A stretch of DNA of 64,000 nt from Isoperla grammatica (GCA_945910005.1 OX246744.1:37859511-37923510), one strand, 5' to 3'; shown: positions 37,061 to 47,152, counted from the first letter of the stretch. Made by a program: numbers and translations. The notes: generated by a model not told the origin, from the sequence alone.

Positions 37061-37812
37061 CAATGAGATTGAGAGCGAACCTTCCATGTAGAATCTGATC
37101 GAAGAATGTATGATTTACCAATACACTTATTGCATCTTTTTCACTCTCTTCCCATGGTAGAGCAGAGGGCACAGTGCCGAAAGTGTAGAATGTGTAGGTT
37201 AATCAAACGGTAGCTGGCAACCTGCCTACTAGACGTATATGGGCATGCTGCGTAGCCTACTTTTGTTTTTACATGAGCACACTCGTAGGCAGTCCGCAGA
37301 TTATTTTTATTACATTTTAAATTAAACGTTGCATGGACAATTTAATATTTTTTTGTAATTGGCCTATACAAAAATAAAAATTAACCTTTAAAAATACCAT
37401 TCATTTTTTGAAGTGAACTTGAACTGCAGAATTATCAAAAGCGAACTTCAACTTTTATATAAAGTTTATTTTCTCGAAGGTCAACTCAACTTTCTTAAAG
37501 TTCTTTTTTAAAATTAACTTCCCCAAATATGAATAGGGGTAATACACGAAATAACTGTTCTTTTATAGAATTTCCCCTTCGTTCCCCAGAGCCAATGAGA
37601 AGTTTCCCCTTTGAGGAGAACTTTTTCGACTCTGGTAGCGGGAGGCATTTATTTTCCACACATTGGATCGATAAAAAAGTTCTCCTCCAAAGAGGGCCAA
37701 ATTCTTTATCGACTCTATCTCTACCCGTAAATAACAGTTTGTGGTTCAGCCACTAGGATGCACTACTGTTCCCTGTTTCTCCCAATAGTCAGTGTGTAAC
37801 AATCACACCTTC
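37061..37812. other. Intergenic, no gene seen
   Basis: AT-rich. An open frame at 37529-37756 shows no domain and I do not call it. Confidence 0.5.
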
Positions 37813-37956
37813 ATTGTCATCTCTATTGTACCGACCCCTCTCTGTTGTCCCATGCTAGGCTGTCTAACGCTAGGCAACGCGCACTTCTTATAATGCAGTG
37901 TGTGGAGTTCGAGTACGCGTGTCACTTTTATAGCTCGCAGTTTCTAAAGTAAGTAC
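37813..37956 (+). repeat. Promoter-like dispersed repeat (copy 2) with consensus splice donor
   Basis: Second copy of the block at 31771-31914, same orientation, with the TATA-like TTATAATG and the terminal TTTCTAAA-GTAAGTAC intact. Confidence 0.6.
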
Positions 37957-38759
37957 ATATATTTAGGTGTATGCAATAAATAATATCAATATGTAATCAC
38001 GACAATCTAGAAGCTTTTTTAGTTAGAATCTGCAAATTATCAAAATTTGAATGTATACAACCACTGCCCTGCTTACAAGTTAGGTCAAAATATAGGTACG
38101 AGACTTTCACTTTTTTTTCAGTTATAATATCTATTAACTTTCATGGTTACAATATCTTTAACATAATAGATAGTGAAAAATCAATGCAAATATGAGAGTT
38201 TGTACAAGTCCATCCCCCGATAAAGTTTACGAATAAGATTATTGTATGCCATTGTAAACGATTAAAAGAGCAATCGAGACAAAGACTTTATTTATGAACT
38301 TCTTTCAACTAACATTAGCAAACCAAAGTTAGAGAACAGTTGAATTTGTACCAAATGCCATCTGAATCATTATAACAATGAACTACCAATCACATGACAT
38401 TGTGGCCACCAGTATGGCCGCCATACGCATTACGTGAATAACACACCCTATATAGATGAGGTTGGAGACCAAAGTTCGTTCTTGAACTGCAATCAACATT
38501 GTTCTTCACAATAACGTATTTTCTACAAATCTTAGTTCGACGTAAATTGGATTAAAGTAGCAATATAGCCGGTACCAACGGCTAGAAAATTAAGAAAAAA
38601 ATAATTTTTGTACTTTCAGAGGTCAATGTTCAATTTCCAAAGCTAAACCTTTGTATGTTATGAATATTTAAATAAAATAAAAATTTAGGCCTTTATTAAA
38701 TAGTTTGTGTTGGTTGCATGCTTGTTCCCGCCAGGCCCGGATGGCAGAAGCGCGCGCAT
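37957..38759. other. Intergenic; possible promoter near 38450
   Basis: GGCCGCCATACGC and CACACCCTATATAGATGAGG (38409-38462) look like a core promoter with a TATA box, but no coding start follows. Otherwise AT-rich. Confidence 0.4.
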
Positions 38760-38830
38760 GCATGGGCCGAGAGTGTTGGCAGTACTGCAGGGCAGCGTAG
38801 ATACGCGGGCTGCGACTGGGACGAGAAGTT
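38760..38830 (+). pseudogene. Decayed fragment related to the zinc-module gene at 48.6 kb
   Basis: GTGTTGGCAGTACTGC and GCGTAGATACGCGGGC match GTGTTGGCAGTATTGC and GCGTAGAGACGCGGGC in the first exon of the gene at 48635. The roughly 30 bp between them is missing. The reading frame is not open. Two long near-matches in the same order are unlikely to be chance. Confidence 0.45.
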
Positions 38831-39405
38831 GAGCACGGAGAAGATAGGCGTCGAGGAGTGTCAGTGGGAAGAAGGGCGAGGAGGAGCGTGAACCATTATT
38901 GGACTAAAGACTGTTAATTGTCAAAAGTTAATATGAAAAGGTCAAAAGTCAAATAGTATTTGACTGCCTGTCGAGAGTGCTGAAGAGCATTCGAGATATT
39001 GCGCTTTATAATACATTTGACGATGAACAGTGTATAGTCCAATAACGGTCTGTCATTAACATAGGCGTGCGCAGCGTCTAACATTAGATCCGGCACGAGG
39101 TGGCGTGGCACAGCTGGGGTCTGGGGCAAAGCCCCAGCCGCCGGAGGCAATTTCGCCGTAGGCGAAAAATTTTTCGGTTGATGCAATAACTTTTATGGCC
39201 TAAAACGCGATTTTAAGACGCGACGCTTTCCGGTGCTATAGAATCTTGTGGTCCCTATGAGCTATGTTTCGTTTCATTTAAATAAAAGATAAATTAAAAA
39301 TTATTTGCACAGCCCTGAGTGAAATGTGCCTTTGCGTAAAAACGCGCTACTGACAGTGCATTTTAATTTAAAGTCTAATTGATAGTTAAGTTTAAATTTA
39401 AACCG

Positions 39406-39684
39406 TTGAGTGAGTAATAAAGGGTAGAGTCGTAACGCAATCGTCAGTTTGTCTACGCCTTATGCTGCCCAACATACTTTATTCGGGTAGTAGAAGTTCG
39501 CCAAGCGACACGATGACGAAGTTTTCGGCTGTCTTCGTATATTTTGGTGAAGTAGCCGACCAATCAGGCTCCGTCATCGTGTCGTTTGGCGAACTTCTAT
39601 TACCCGACTAAAGTATTTTGGGCAGTAAACGGCGGTAGAAAACTGCCGATGGCGTAGGCCCTCTACCCTATATTACTCACTCAA
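39406..39684. repeat. Foldback palindrome nested in the hAT element
   Basis: TTGAGTGAGTAATA begins one arm and its reverse complement ends the other. Inner arms share CGGGTA-TAGAAGTTCGCC and CGACACGATGACG. The stem is over 100 bp with bulges, so the region should fold into a long hairpin. Confidence 0.8.
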
Positions 39685-39698
39685 GGGTTAAACTTCCC

Positions 39699-39780
39699 TC
39701 GGCCCAGGCCGGGTCTAAAGGAGTTAGAGTCCAGCGCGGCCCGACCGCCAAGTTGACACATTAGGTCCGGCCTGGGCCGA
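39699..39780. repeat. GC-rich palindrome
   Basis: TCGGCCCAGGCCGG and CCGGCCTGGGCCGA are exact inverted 14-mers near the right end of the hAT element. Confidence 0.85.
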
Positions 39781-39834
39781 ATAGGCCTGGACCGTGCGCA
39801 CGCCTATGGTCATTAATCCCACACCTGTTTCACT

Positions 39835-40170
39835 ATGTTCTGTTTTGATATTATCAACAAGGTTGTGTCCAACGAGAAACACGCGTCATTGCCGAACATC
39901 GCGAGCACCAACGGATTCAAGAGTGTTGACAACACGAACCAGTGCAGGGTGGTTAATAAGGGCGGAAGTATTTGTAGCGAAAAGACGTACGATCCCTACG
40001 AAGAGACGTACTTGAAGGATATATGACAACAGTTGCTTACTATTAGCGTCACGAACACGCTCGAGGGACTACGTATCTTCGTGGAAGATATCATCAAAGA
40101 GGCGGTGGCGGTGGAGGAATGCAAAGACGATGTTTGCAAGGCAGTCGACGGGAGGAAAGTTATAAACTAA
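39835..40170 (+). pseudogene. Unrecognised reading frame with one in-frame TGA
   Basis: The ATG at 39835 opens 63 codons, then TGA at 40024-40026, then 47 further codons in the same frame to TAA at 40168. The second half (LRIFVEDIIKEAVAVEECKD) has protein-like composition and the GC level is above its surroundings. I recognise no domain. It starts 18 bp past the hAT duplication, so the element may have displaced its upstream part. A nonsense-mutated gene piece is the simplest reading. Confidence 0.35.
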
Positions 40171-40818
40171 CTACCCATGACAAAGTGCATAAAAGAACTC
40201 TGGCCCTACATTAAAAGATTTTCGACCGCTCTCGCTTCTTCTTCATAATCTTCTACGTTTCCATTTCTTCCTGTATTCCTCCTGTCTGATCCAGAACCCT
40301 TCCTTTCAATGTTGAAACGTGCCCTCGAATTTTCTTTGCTGTTTGCACTCTTTCTTATCTTCCTTGTCTGCCTTCTTTTTCTTCTAGGTCTCTTCTTGGG
40401 CCTCTCTTGTCTGGTTAGCTTCTTGTCCAGGTTAAAACTAATTTTCCTTTCTTCTAAATGCTTGTTGAGGTACTCTTAGGATGTCTTAAGCTTGTATGCT
40501 TTTCATCTCGATTCCTTTAGGTCGAATCTTTATCATCAATTCCTAAGTATTCTTCCCTCCTTGAGTTTCTTTTCTTACTTCTATCTAAGGTTATTCCCTT
40601 CTGCATTGAAGTGTAACCTCCAATTTCCTCTTCAGCTTCTTCCTTATCTTCTTCTAGCTCTTGTTGATGCCCGAGTCTTTACTCTATGGAACACTCTTCT
40701 AGGCTTTGATGTGTCCTTGCTTATAAGCATAGTTCCTAGATCTCCATGTTGTTGTGCCTTTTCCAAACTTTCCACATCCAGATATTCCTGCCTGAAGTCC
40801 GAGTAACATTGCATCCTG
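40171..40818 (-). other. Pyrimidine-rich stretch, purine-rich on minus strand
   Basis: CTTCTT-type runs fill 40220-40650. The minus strand reads as Lys/Glu/Arg-rich fragments interrupted by stops. It could be a decayed charged-protein exon or simple low complexity. No domain seen. Confidence 0.4.
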
Positions 40819-40963
40819 CTAGCACGAGCCATATATATTATCATACTTGCAGTCGCAGCAACGACAAACATAGTATTCTTCGAGCCCCAGTCTTTTAAGA
40901 TTGGCCCACAAGGGATGATGACCAGCTAGTAGTCCAGATGCAAACAAGTCATCACATACAAGT
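40819..40963 (-). pseudogene. 3' part of a reading frame split by the gypsy insertion
   Basis: Read on the minus strand, the flank upstream of the retrotransposon (46342-46483) runs in frame through the single CAAGT target into this segment and stops at TAG (40821-40819). Near the end are clustered cysteines (CRCCDCKY). No family recognised. Total open length is about 95 codons, so a chance frame is possible. Confidence 0.35.
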
Positions 40964-41143
40964 TGTTATGTTTTTACACACACATGACTATTTCTGCAAG
41001 GATAATCGGAGGGACGAAATACAACGACACATTTAGCTGGACGCCATTACAAGACAACGTTTATTATCCCCGCCACCAGAGTGCATACATGAGCATTAAG
41101 ATAAGGCGCACTATTTGAATGTGATAACTAGCAATACATAACA
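40964..41143 (-). repeat. 3' LTR of the gypsy element
   Basis: 180 bp, TGTTATG...CATAACA, with no difference seen from the other LTR. Confidence 0.95.
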
Positions 41144-41244
41144 CTCCTTTCCCTTCAAAAGAGTGTTGACATACATTTCTTCATGTAATGAATAACTAGA
41201 CTACTACAGATTTGAAACACAGGTTACTTTTTTTTGTTTTATAT

Positions 41245-44200
41245 TTACAAATCTAATCTTTGAGGAGCCTTGCGGTTCCGCCCAGACCTTCTTATGTCCG
41301 GTTCCGTAGGACTTACATATGTGTCCGTAGGAGACTCACTCACTAGATTCGGATTCACAGATGTGTTTTCCGGCTCCGGATTCACACTTGAACCTACCGG
41401 ACTTGGTTTATTAAAAACACAGGGTGAATTAAGTACACTCTTGGGTAACCCAGGTTTCAGTGTTTGATCCACCAAGGGTAATTGTGAGCGCCTCAGATGA
41501 TCGGCATGTACCAATCTGATTTTATCCCGCACCCACACTAGGTACGTTACAGAGCTGATTCTCTGTTTCACCTCACCTACCAACCAATTCAATCCTCTTT
41601 CCTTAGTTGGTCCTACCGACTTTACTAGGACTTGTTCACCTTCCTCAAATTCTGTTGGTTTATACATCTGTTTATGTGAACCATTGCTCTGGGTCATTAT
41701 GTTGGTACTATGTTTTTGCAACGTAACACTTAGATTGGGTTTGAGCATATCCAACTTGGTTCGGGGTTTATACTTTAACATGATATCTACAGGTGATAGA
41801 TTTGTGGCAGTATTAGGGGTGTTCCTGAAACTGAATAGGAAATTGTCAATTTTATGTTGGAGTGACATGTCACGCCCTTGATCAAATTTGTCAACATTTA
41901 CATTAAACTTGTTCAGGACATGTTTAAGGGTTTGCACACCTCGTTCTGCAGCACCGTTCGAAGCTGGGTGGTAAGGCGGACTATGCAGCACACTGATACC
42001 ATTCCTTCCACAAAAATCATTGAATTCTGATGAAGTAAAGGGTGGACCATTGTCAGTGACAATGGTTTCCGGGAACCCGAAGACAGAAATCACCTTCCTA
42101 AGCTTACTTATCACCTGAGCTGCATTAGTTGACTTCATTATCCATACTTCAATCCACTTAGAATAGCTGTCAACTAACACTAGAAACGTCACATTATCCT
42201 TTTGAGCAAAATCCAAATGGATTCGCTGCCAGTGTTTGACAGGTGTTGGCCAGTTTGTCAAAGGGACAGCTGTGTTTGTGGAACGAGTGACTACACAAGC
42301 TTCGCATTCGGATATATTTCGTTCAATATCCGCGTCTAAGCCCGGCCACCACACATGGCTTCTTGCCAACATTTTAGATCGAACCACACCAGGGTGATTT
42401 TCATGTAACAAGGAGAGTACATGATCACGCAACTTTACAGGAATGATTACCTTATTTCCCCACAACACACAGTTTCCGTCTAGTGACAGTTCATGTCTTC
42501 GAATAAAGTAGGGTTTTAAGCCTGGAATCTCAACATGCATCGGCCAGCCTTGTTGAGTGAGTGTATACACACGGGACAACATGGGATCTTGCCTAGTAGC
42601 ATTTGCAATATCTTTTGCACTACAGGGACGCTGCTGGAATGTTGAGGTTAAAGATTCACAAATCAACTTCACTGGACAAGAAATACTTTTGAACTCTTCT
42701 ACGCCGTCACTTTGCATTGGTAAGCGGGACATGGCATCAGCTGAGGAAAGCTCTTTGCCTCTCCTGTACTCAATATCGTACTGGTAAGAAGACAATATAA
42801 TCGCCCACCTTTGGAGACGTGCAGCTGCGAGGGTTGGAATTCCCTTTTTACTGCCAAGTATCGCCTTTAAAGGCTGGTGATCCGTTACTAGACGGAACTT
42901 ACGCCCATAAAGATACTTATGGAAACGCTTGACAGCGAAGATAATACTCAAAGCCTCCTTCTCCACCTGTGCATATCCCTGCTCTGCATGGTTTAAGGTT
43001 GAGGACGCAAACATTACAGGTCGCTCTTCACCATCCACAAGGTGCGACAGGACAGCGCCTACTCCATATTGTGAAGCATCACTCGATACTACAATGGGTT
43101 TTTGGGGATCATATGGCACAAGAACCTGATTCTCTAGCAGCAATTGCTTGCTAAGCTCAAAAGCTTCTTTACAATCCTTGGACCAATGCCAAGTTACACC
43201 CTTTTCCAGTAGCCGGTGTAATGGTTTGATTTTCATCGACAGGTTTGGCAAAAATCTGTTGTAAAAATTTAACAACCCTAGAAAAGACTGTAGCTGTGTG
43301 ACATTTGATGGTTCAGGGGCTTGCGAAATAGCTCTAATTTTCTCAGGGGTGGGATGGATACCACACTGATCAATTAGATGACCTAGGAATTCGATACTAG
43401 ATTTGAAGAACCGACATTTAGAAGCGTTAACTCTGATGGAATACCTTTCCAACCTTTGGAGAACTAACAACAAGATTCTTTTGTTTTCTTCCAAAGTCTC
43501 TCCCAGAATTAGTATATCATCTAAATAAGCGAGGACATTGGGTATGCCCTTTAACACCTGATCGATCACTGATTGGAATATGGCTGGGGCACTCGTTACT
43601 CCAAAAGGTAATCTTGTAAACTGGTACAAGCCCAAATGGGTATTGATGGTAAGAATGTGTTGAGACCGTTTTGTTAACTTCAATTGAAGATAAGCACTTG
43701 AAAGGTCTAACACGGTGAACACCTTTGCTTTTGCCAGTGAGGCCAGAATATCATCCACGCGTGGCAGTGGGTAATGTTCCGTGTCTATGCACCTGTTCAC
43801 CGTGACCTTGTAGTCAACACATAAGCGAATTTTATCCGAATCTTTCTTGGGGACAACTACTACAGGAGAAGCCCATTCGCTCCGTTTGACAGGTCTAAGG
43901 GTACCGGTTTCCACTAGCCGCTCAATTTCATCGTTAACCTTTTCTCTCAGGGCATAGGGAACATTGTACGCTTTATGAAAAATTGGAATTGCATCATCTT
44001 TAAGGACAACATCAGCCACAAATTCTTTAATGGACGACGCCTCACTCCCCTTGAAAACGTTTGAAAACTTCTTCTGAAGCTGACTAACATCCTCAAAACT
44101 ATCGAGACATTGCAAAGAATTTACCGCAGTACAACTTCCTGACAACTGTTTCCTCCAATCGGGATATAGAACATTCAACCAAGATCTTCCCATCAGGGGT

Positions 44201-45882
44201 GTAAAATCGTGCACCTGCGCAACGATTAAGGGTAAACTATGAACTACCTGATTGGAACTATGAGAGTTTGCTACCGACACTTGTATCTCACCATAGATTT
44301 TTAGGTTTTCACCAAGAACTGATTTCAGTTTCAACTCAGACTGCGTACATGGCACATCAGAGAAAAACTCATGATACATCTCATCTGAGATTATCGATTT
44401 TGCAGAACCACTGTCTACCTCCATTTTGACAATCTTATTATTGACAGACACTGGAATCAACAACGGTTCTTCCCTTACCTTATCAACTGTGTTTGAGGAA
44501 CACTTGACATTATGTTTTGACACAATATTGACATTTTCGACATTACTATCACTTGATTTGACATCAACATCACTTTGACTTGACATGACATTGACACTTT
44601 CACTTTGACTTGACATGACATTGACACTATCGCTTGACTTGACATCAATATCACTTTGACTTGACACGACATTGACATTATCGCTTGACATAACATTGAC
44701 ACTTTCACTTTGACTTGACATGACATTGACACTTTCACTTTGACTTGACATGACATTGACACTTTCACTTTGACTTGACATGACATTGACACTTTCACTT
44801 CGACTTGACATGACATTGACACTATCGCTTGACTTGACATCAATATCACTTTGACTTGACACGACATTGACACTATCGCTTGACATAACATTGACACTTT
44901 CACTTTGACTTGACATGACATTGACACTTTCACTTTGACTTGACATGACATTGACACTTTCACTTTGACTTGTCACAACAGAGACATTCTTAATGGCACA
45001 CGAATCGTCACTTTCACACTCGGTGGTTGACGACTCTGCAGACCGATCTTGACATGATTCATTTTTGACGTTCTTGACGTTCTTTCGACGGTGGCACATG
45101 CGTGATGTATGACCAATCGCGTTGCACTTGTAACATGTCCACTCCTTGGCTGGACACTTGTCCTCCGAATGGAAACGTCCACACCTTCGACATTGAAGAT
45201 TTGACTTGGAACTGGACTCTTCCTTACTTGAGTTGGATTGCGACTGGGCCGACTTCGTCTCCTTAGCCTTGGCTTTTCCTTGCTTGGAGCGGGACTTTTC
45301 TCCCTTGGAATACTGTCCACGGCTCTTAGACACTTTCTTTACCTCCTCCTGACTAGGGTGAAGGAGCTTGGCATGACTCATTGCCAGTTCTAAACCGCGA
45401 GCGATTTTGCATGCTTTTTCAAAAGATAGCTCATCCTCACAGTTCAATAGCTGTCGCTGAGTTTCCTCGTCCTTGATCCCACACACAAATCTATCACGGA
45501 GTGCCCGATCAAGATAGGAACCGAAATTGCAAGTGATGGCGAGACGCTTTAATTCAACTATGTAGTTGTCGACTGATTCGCCCTCCAATTGGTTGCGCTT
45601 TCCGAATTTGAAAACCTCAGCAATGACAGACTTGGCTGGCGCAAAATGTGCCTGTAGAGCGGACACTAGTGCCGTGTACGACTTCCCTTGGGGGGTATCT
45701 GGACTTAAAATGGACTTTAACGTCGAATAGAGTTTAGCTCCCATAAGCGTTAAAAATATAGAAGCTTTCTTTACCTCAGTGGAAACTTCGTTTGCCTTGA
45801 AAAACTCTTCTAGGCGTTCCGCGTATGACTGAAAATCTTCCAACTGGGGATCGAACTCGTCAACTTTTCCGATAAAACCCAT
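41245..45882 (-). CDS. gag-pol: Gag-Pol polyprotein of Ty3/gypsy element
   Basis: 1545 codons from ATG at 45882 with no frameshift between gag and pol. Order: Gag capsid-like region (about 10-170); two zinc knuckles at 231-264 (C-x2-C-x3-H-x4-C and C-x2-C-x4-H-x4-C); a tandem ten-residue repeat SQSESVNVMS (about 304-450); aspartic protease with DSG (490-492); reverse transcriptase with YLDD (786-789); RNase H with the DAS motif (935) and TDHQPL (1000); integrase HHCC zinc finger (about 1160-1196) and DDE residues near 1224, 1277 and 1313. The single fused frame with protease-RT-RNaseH-integrase order is Ty3/gypsy; a Mag-like lineage is possible. There is no envelope-type frame. All key catalytic motifs look intact, so the copy may be competent. 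Confidence 0.97.
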   Translation of the reverse strand: MGFIGKVDEFDPQLEDFQSYAERLEEFFKANEVSTEVKKASIFLTLMGAKLYSTLKSILSPDTPQGKSYTALVSALQAHFAPAKSVIAEVFKFGKRNQLEGESVDNYIVELKRLAITCNFGSYLDRALRDRFVCGIKDEETQRQLLNCEDELSFEKACKIARGLELAMSHAKLLHPSQEEVKKVSKSRGQYSKGEKSRSKQGKAKAKETKSAQSQSNSSKEESSSKSNLQCRRCGRFHSEDKCPAKEWTCYKCNAIGHTSRMCHRRKNVKNVKNESCQDRSAESSTTECESDDSCAIKNVSVVTSQSESVNVMSSQSESVNVMSSQSESVNVMSSDSVNVVSSQSDIDVKSSDSVNVMSSRSESVNVMSSQSESVNVMSSQSESVNVMSSQSESVNVMSSDNVNVVSSQSDIDVKSSDSVNVMSSQSESVNVMSSQSDVDVKSSDSNVENVNIVSKHNVKCSSNTVDKVREEPLLIPVSVNNKIVKMEVDSGSAKSIISDEMYHEFFSDVPCTQSELKLKSVLGENLKIYGEIQVSVANSHSSNQVVHSLPLIVAQVHDFTPLMGRSWLNVLYPDWRKQLSGSCTAVNSLQCLDSFEDVSQLQKKFSNVFKGSEASSIKEFVADVVLKDDAIPIFHKAYNVPYALREKVNDEIERLVETGTLRPVKRSEWASPVVVVPKKDSDKIRLCVDYKVTVNRCIDTEHYPLPRVDDILASLAKAKVFTVLDLSSAYLQLKLTKRSQHILTINTHLGLYQFTRLPFGVTSAPAIFQSVIDQVLKGIPNVLAYLDDILILGETLEENKRILLLVLQRLERYSIRVNASKCRFFKSSIEFLGHLIDQCGIHPTPEKIRAISQAPEPSNVTQLQSFLGLLNFYNRFLPNLSMKIKPLHRLLEKGVTWHWSKDCKEAFELSKQLLLENQVLVPYDPQKPIVVSSDASQYGVGAVLSHLVDGEERPVMFASSTLNHAEQGYAQVEKEALSIIFAVKRFHKYLYGRKFRLVTDHQPLKAILGSKKGIPTLAAARLQRWAIILSSYQYDIEYRRGKELSSADAMSRLPMQSDGVEEFKSISCPVKLICESLTSTFQQRPCSAKDIANATRQDPMLSRVYTLTQQGWPMHVEIPGLKPYFIRRHELSLDGNCVLWGNKVIIPVKLRDHVLSLLHENHPGVVRSKMLARSHVWWPGLDADIERNISECEACVVTRSTNTAVPLTNWPTPVKHWQRIHLDFAQKDNVTFLVLVDSYSKWIEVWIMKSTNAAQVISKLRKVISVFGFPETIVTDNGPPFTSSEFNDFCGRNGISVLHSPPYHPASNGAAERGVQTLKHVLNKFNVNVDKFDQGRDMSLQHKIDNFLFSFRNTPNTATNLSPVDIMLKYKPRTKLDMLKPNLSVTLQKHSTNIMTQSNGSHKQMYKPTEFEEGEQVLVKSVGPTKERGLNWLVGEVKQRISSVTYLVWVRDKIRLVHADHLRRSQLPLVDQTLKPGLPKSVLNSPCVFNKPSPVGSSVNPEPENTSVNPNLVSESPTDTYVSPTEPDIRRSGRNRKAPQRLDL
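44515..44985 (-). repeat. 30-bp coding repeats in the gag-protease linker
   Basis: About a dozen copies of a 30-nt unit encode SQSESVNVMS, with shorter variants (SDSVNVVSSQSDIDVK) interspersed and themselves duplicated as a larger block. The repeat keeps frame. Such arrays change length easily between copies. Confidence 0.9.
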
Positions 45883-46161
45883 CTTGGCACTGGACTATGT
45901 AGACAGACAACCTCAGACAGACACTTTCCAAGACGGTATAACTTGTACTTGGTCCTAGGCCGAAACACGATCGGACAGGCTAGGCCTAAGGTTACTGCCC
46001 TTGGAACAATCTCGAACCGACGCGATGACGCCCCCGTGGCTTGGGCCTACCTGTTGCATCATTTCACTGGACACAACTGAGTACTGACATTGAACCTCGC
46101 CGACGGACAAAAATGTATTCACGAGCACTGTGGGTTTTTTAAAGACTACTTGTCGCCAAAC

Positions 46162-46341
46162 TGTTATGTTTTTACACACACATGACTATTTCTGCAAGGA
46201 TAATCGGAGGGACGAAATACAACGACACATTTAGCTGGACGCCATTACAAGACAACGTTTATTATCCCCGCCACCAGAGTGCATACATGAGCATTAAGAT
46301 AAGGCGCACTATTTGAATGTGATAACTAGCAATACATAACA
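46162..46341 (-). repeat. 5' LTR of the gypsy element
   Basis: 180 bp. Being so short, it must hold promoter and polyadenylation signals in a small space. TTTATTA on the plus strand near 46259 gives a TAATAAA-like site on the coding strand. Confidence 0.95.
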
Positions 46342-46483
46342 CAAGTCTATCTTCAATAGATTGGAGAAAGCTTCTTGTAATTCTAACCTTATCCGACTCG
46401 TCCCGATCGTTTTGCCACATTCTTCTATTTTCACACCTGATAAACACCAGCTTTTCTTTGGTGAGCTGGACCCTTATTCTGTA
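46342..46483 (-). pseudogene. 5' part of a reading frame split by the gypsy insertion
   Basis: The minus-strand frame includes CENRRMWQNDRDESDKVRIT and runs without stop into the insertion site. Its first codons overlap the inverted-repeat end of the element at 46468-47524, so the true upstream part is displaced. No family recognised. Confidence 0.35.
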
Positions 46484-46905
46484 AAGTTGCAATAGTTATC
46501 GTTTCACAGCGATGGGAAAAGGTTTCGTTTCACTCGGTTTCACACCATGTCAAAAAAGCGATTCTATACTGCGAAGTGAGAACTCGAGTTTTCAAATGCA
46601 CAGGTATTTGGAAAAAGTGCATCTCGACTGAGCCGGCGGAGCCGGTGACTGATTTCAACCAATCAGATTGTTTGTAATGGCGGATAATAATAATAATGGC
46701 GATCTGTCACTTTTTGTTGTGGGCAACACCGTTGGGGGAACACCATACATTTCGCCTGAAAATACGGGCTTCTTTATATTGTTGAGGTAGGCTTATAGCC
46801 TATAGGCCTAGTCTAGGCCCTAGCGTACGTAGGTCTAGGCCTAAGCACAGTCCTAGCTTAGTTTAAGTAGAATAACCAATGCAAATAAAATAAACAAACA
46901 AACTG

Positions 46906-46976
46906 TATAGCACAGCCTTTTCGAACGTCGGTTCAATCCGCGATAGCGGATTAACCCGTCGTGAAGGCTGTGCTAT
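46906..46976. repeat. Palindromic hairpin
   Basis: TATAGCACAGCCTT and AAGGCTGTGCTATA pair exactly, and GGTTCAATCCGC pairs imperfectly with GCGGATTAACCC further in. Confidence 0.8.
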
Positions 46977-47002
46977 ATAGGCATGCAGCAATGGTAGGCC
47001 TA

Positions 47003-47152
47003 GTTCGTCCAGCAGCATTTGACGTGTTTCGTTTCCCTCAAAGGAACAATGGACCTTGTTTGTTCACACTTTCAACGCAGATAATCTTATTGTACTCCCA
47101 ATAACGCCTAGCCGCCTGGCACAATAATTGTCTGCAAGGTTTTCAGTGCAAG
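47003..47152 (-). repeat. Dispersed 160-bp repeat (copy 2)
   Basis: Reverse complement of the block at 29411-29570. Confidence 0.8.

Larger units (their letters stand above)
39060..39808. mobile_element. hAT-type element with 8-bp duplication and nested palindromes
   Basis: CATAGGCGTGCGCAG at the left and CGTGCGCACGCCTATG at the right are inverted ends. GTCATTAA flanks both sides (39052-39059, 39809-39816), an 8-bp duplication typical of hAT. It contains hairpin CTGGGGC-AAA-GCCCCAG near 39120 and TTTCGCC-GTA-GGCGAAA near 39150, plus two larger palindromes listed separately. No transposase frame. Confidence 0.85.
40964..46341 (-). mobile_element. Complete Ty3/gypsy LTR retrotransposon
   Basis: It spans 5378 bp with 180-bp LTRs at both ends, starting TGTTATG and ending CATAACA, which I read as identical. 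A 5-bp duplication CAAGT flanks it (40959-40963, 46342-46346). On the minus strand the 5' LTR is 46162-46341. A primer-binding-like TGGCGACAAGTAG follows it (about 46157 downward). A polypurine AAGGGAAAGGAG sits just before the 3' LTR. One uninterrupted Gag-Pol frame fills the interior. Identical LTRs plus an intact frame imply recent insertion. Confidence 0.97.

Noticed and set aside
40024..40026. Selenocysteine codon
   Set aside because: No SECIS-like fold seen downstream and no known selenoprotein family. A nonsense mutation is simpler.
44475..45320. Second minus-strand proteins within the gypsy element
   Set aside because: Shadow frames of the 30-bp coding repeats and of the nucleocapsid region.
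46921..46975. tRNA-like GGTTCAATCC at 46930
   Set aside because: It is part of a palindrome and there is no A box or cloverleaf.
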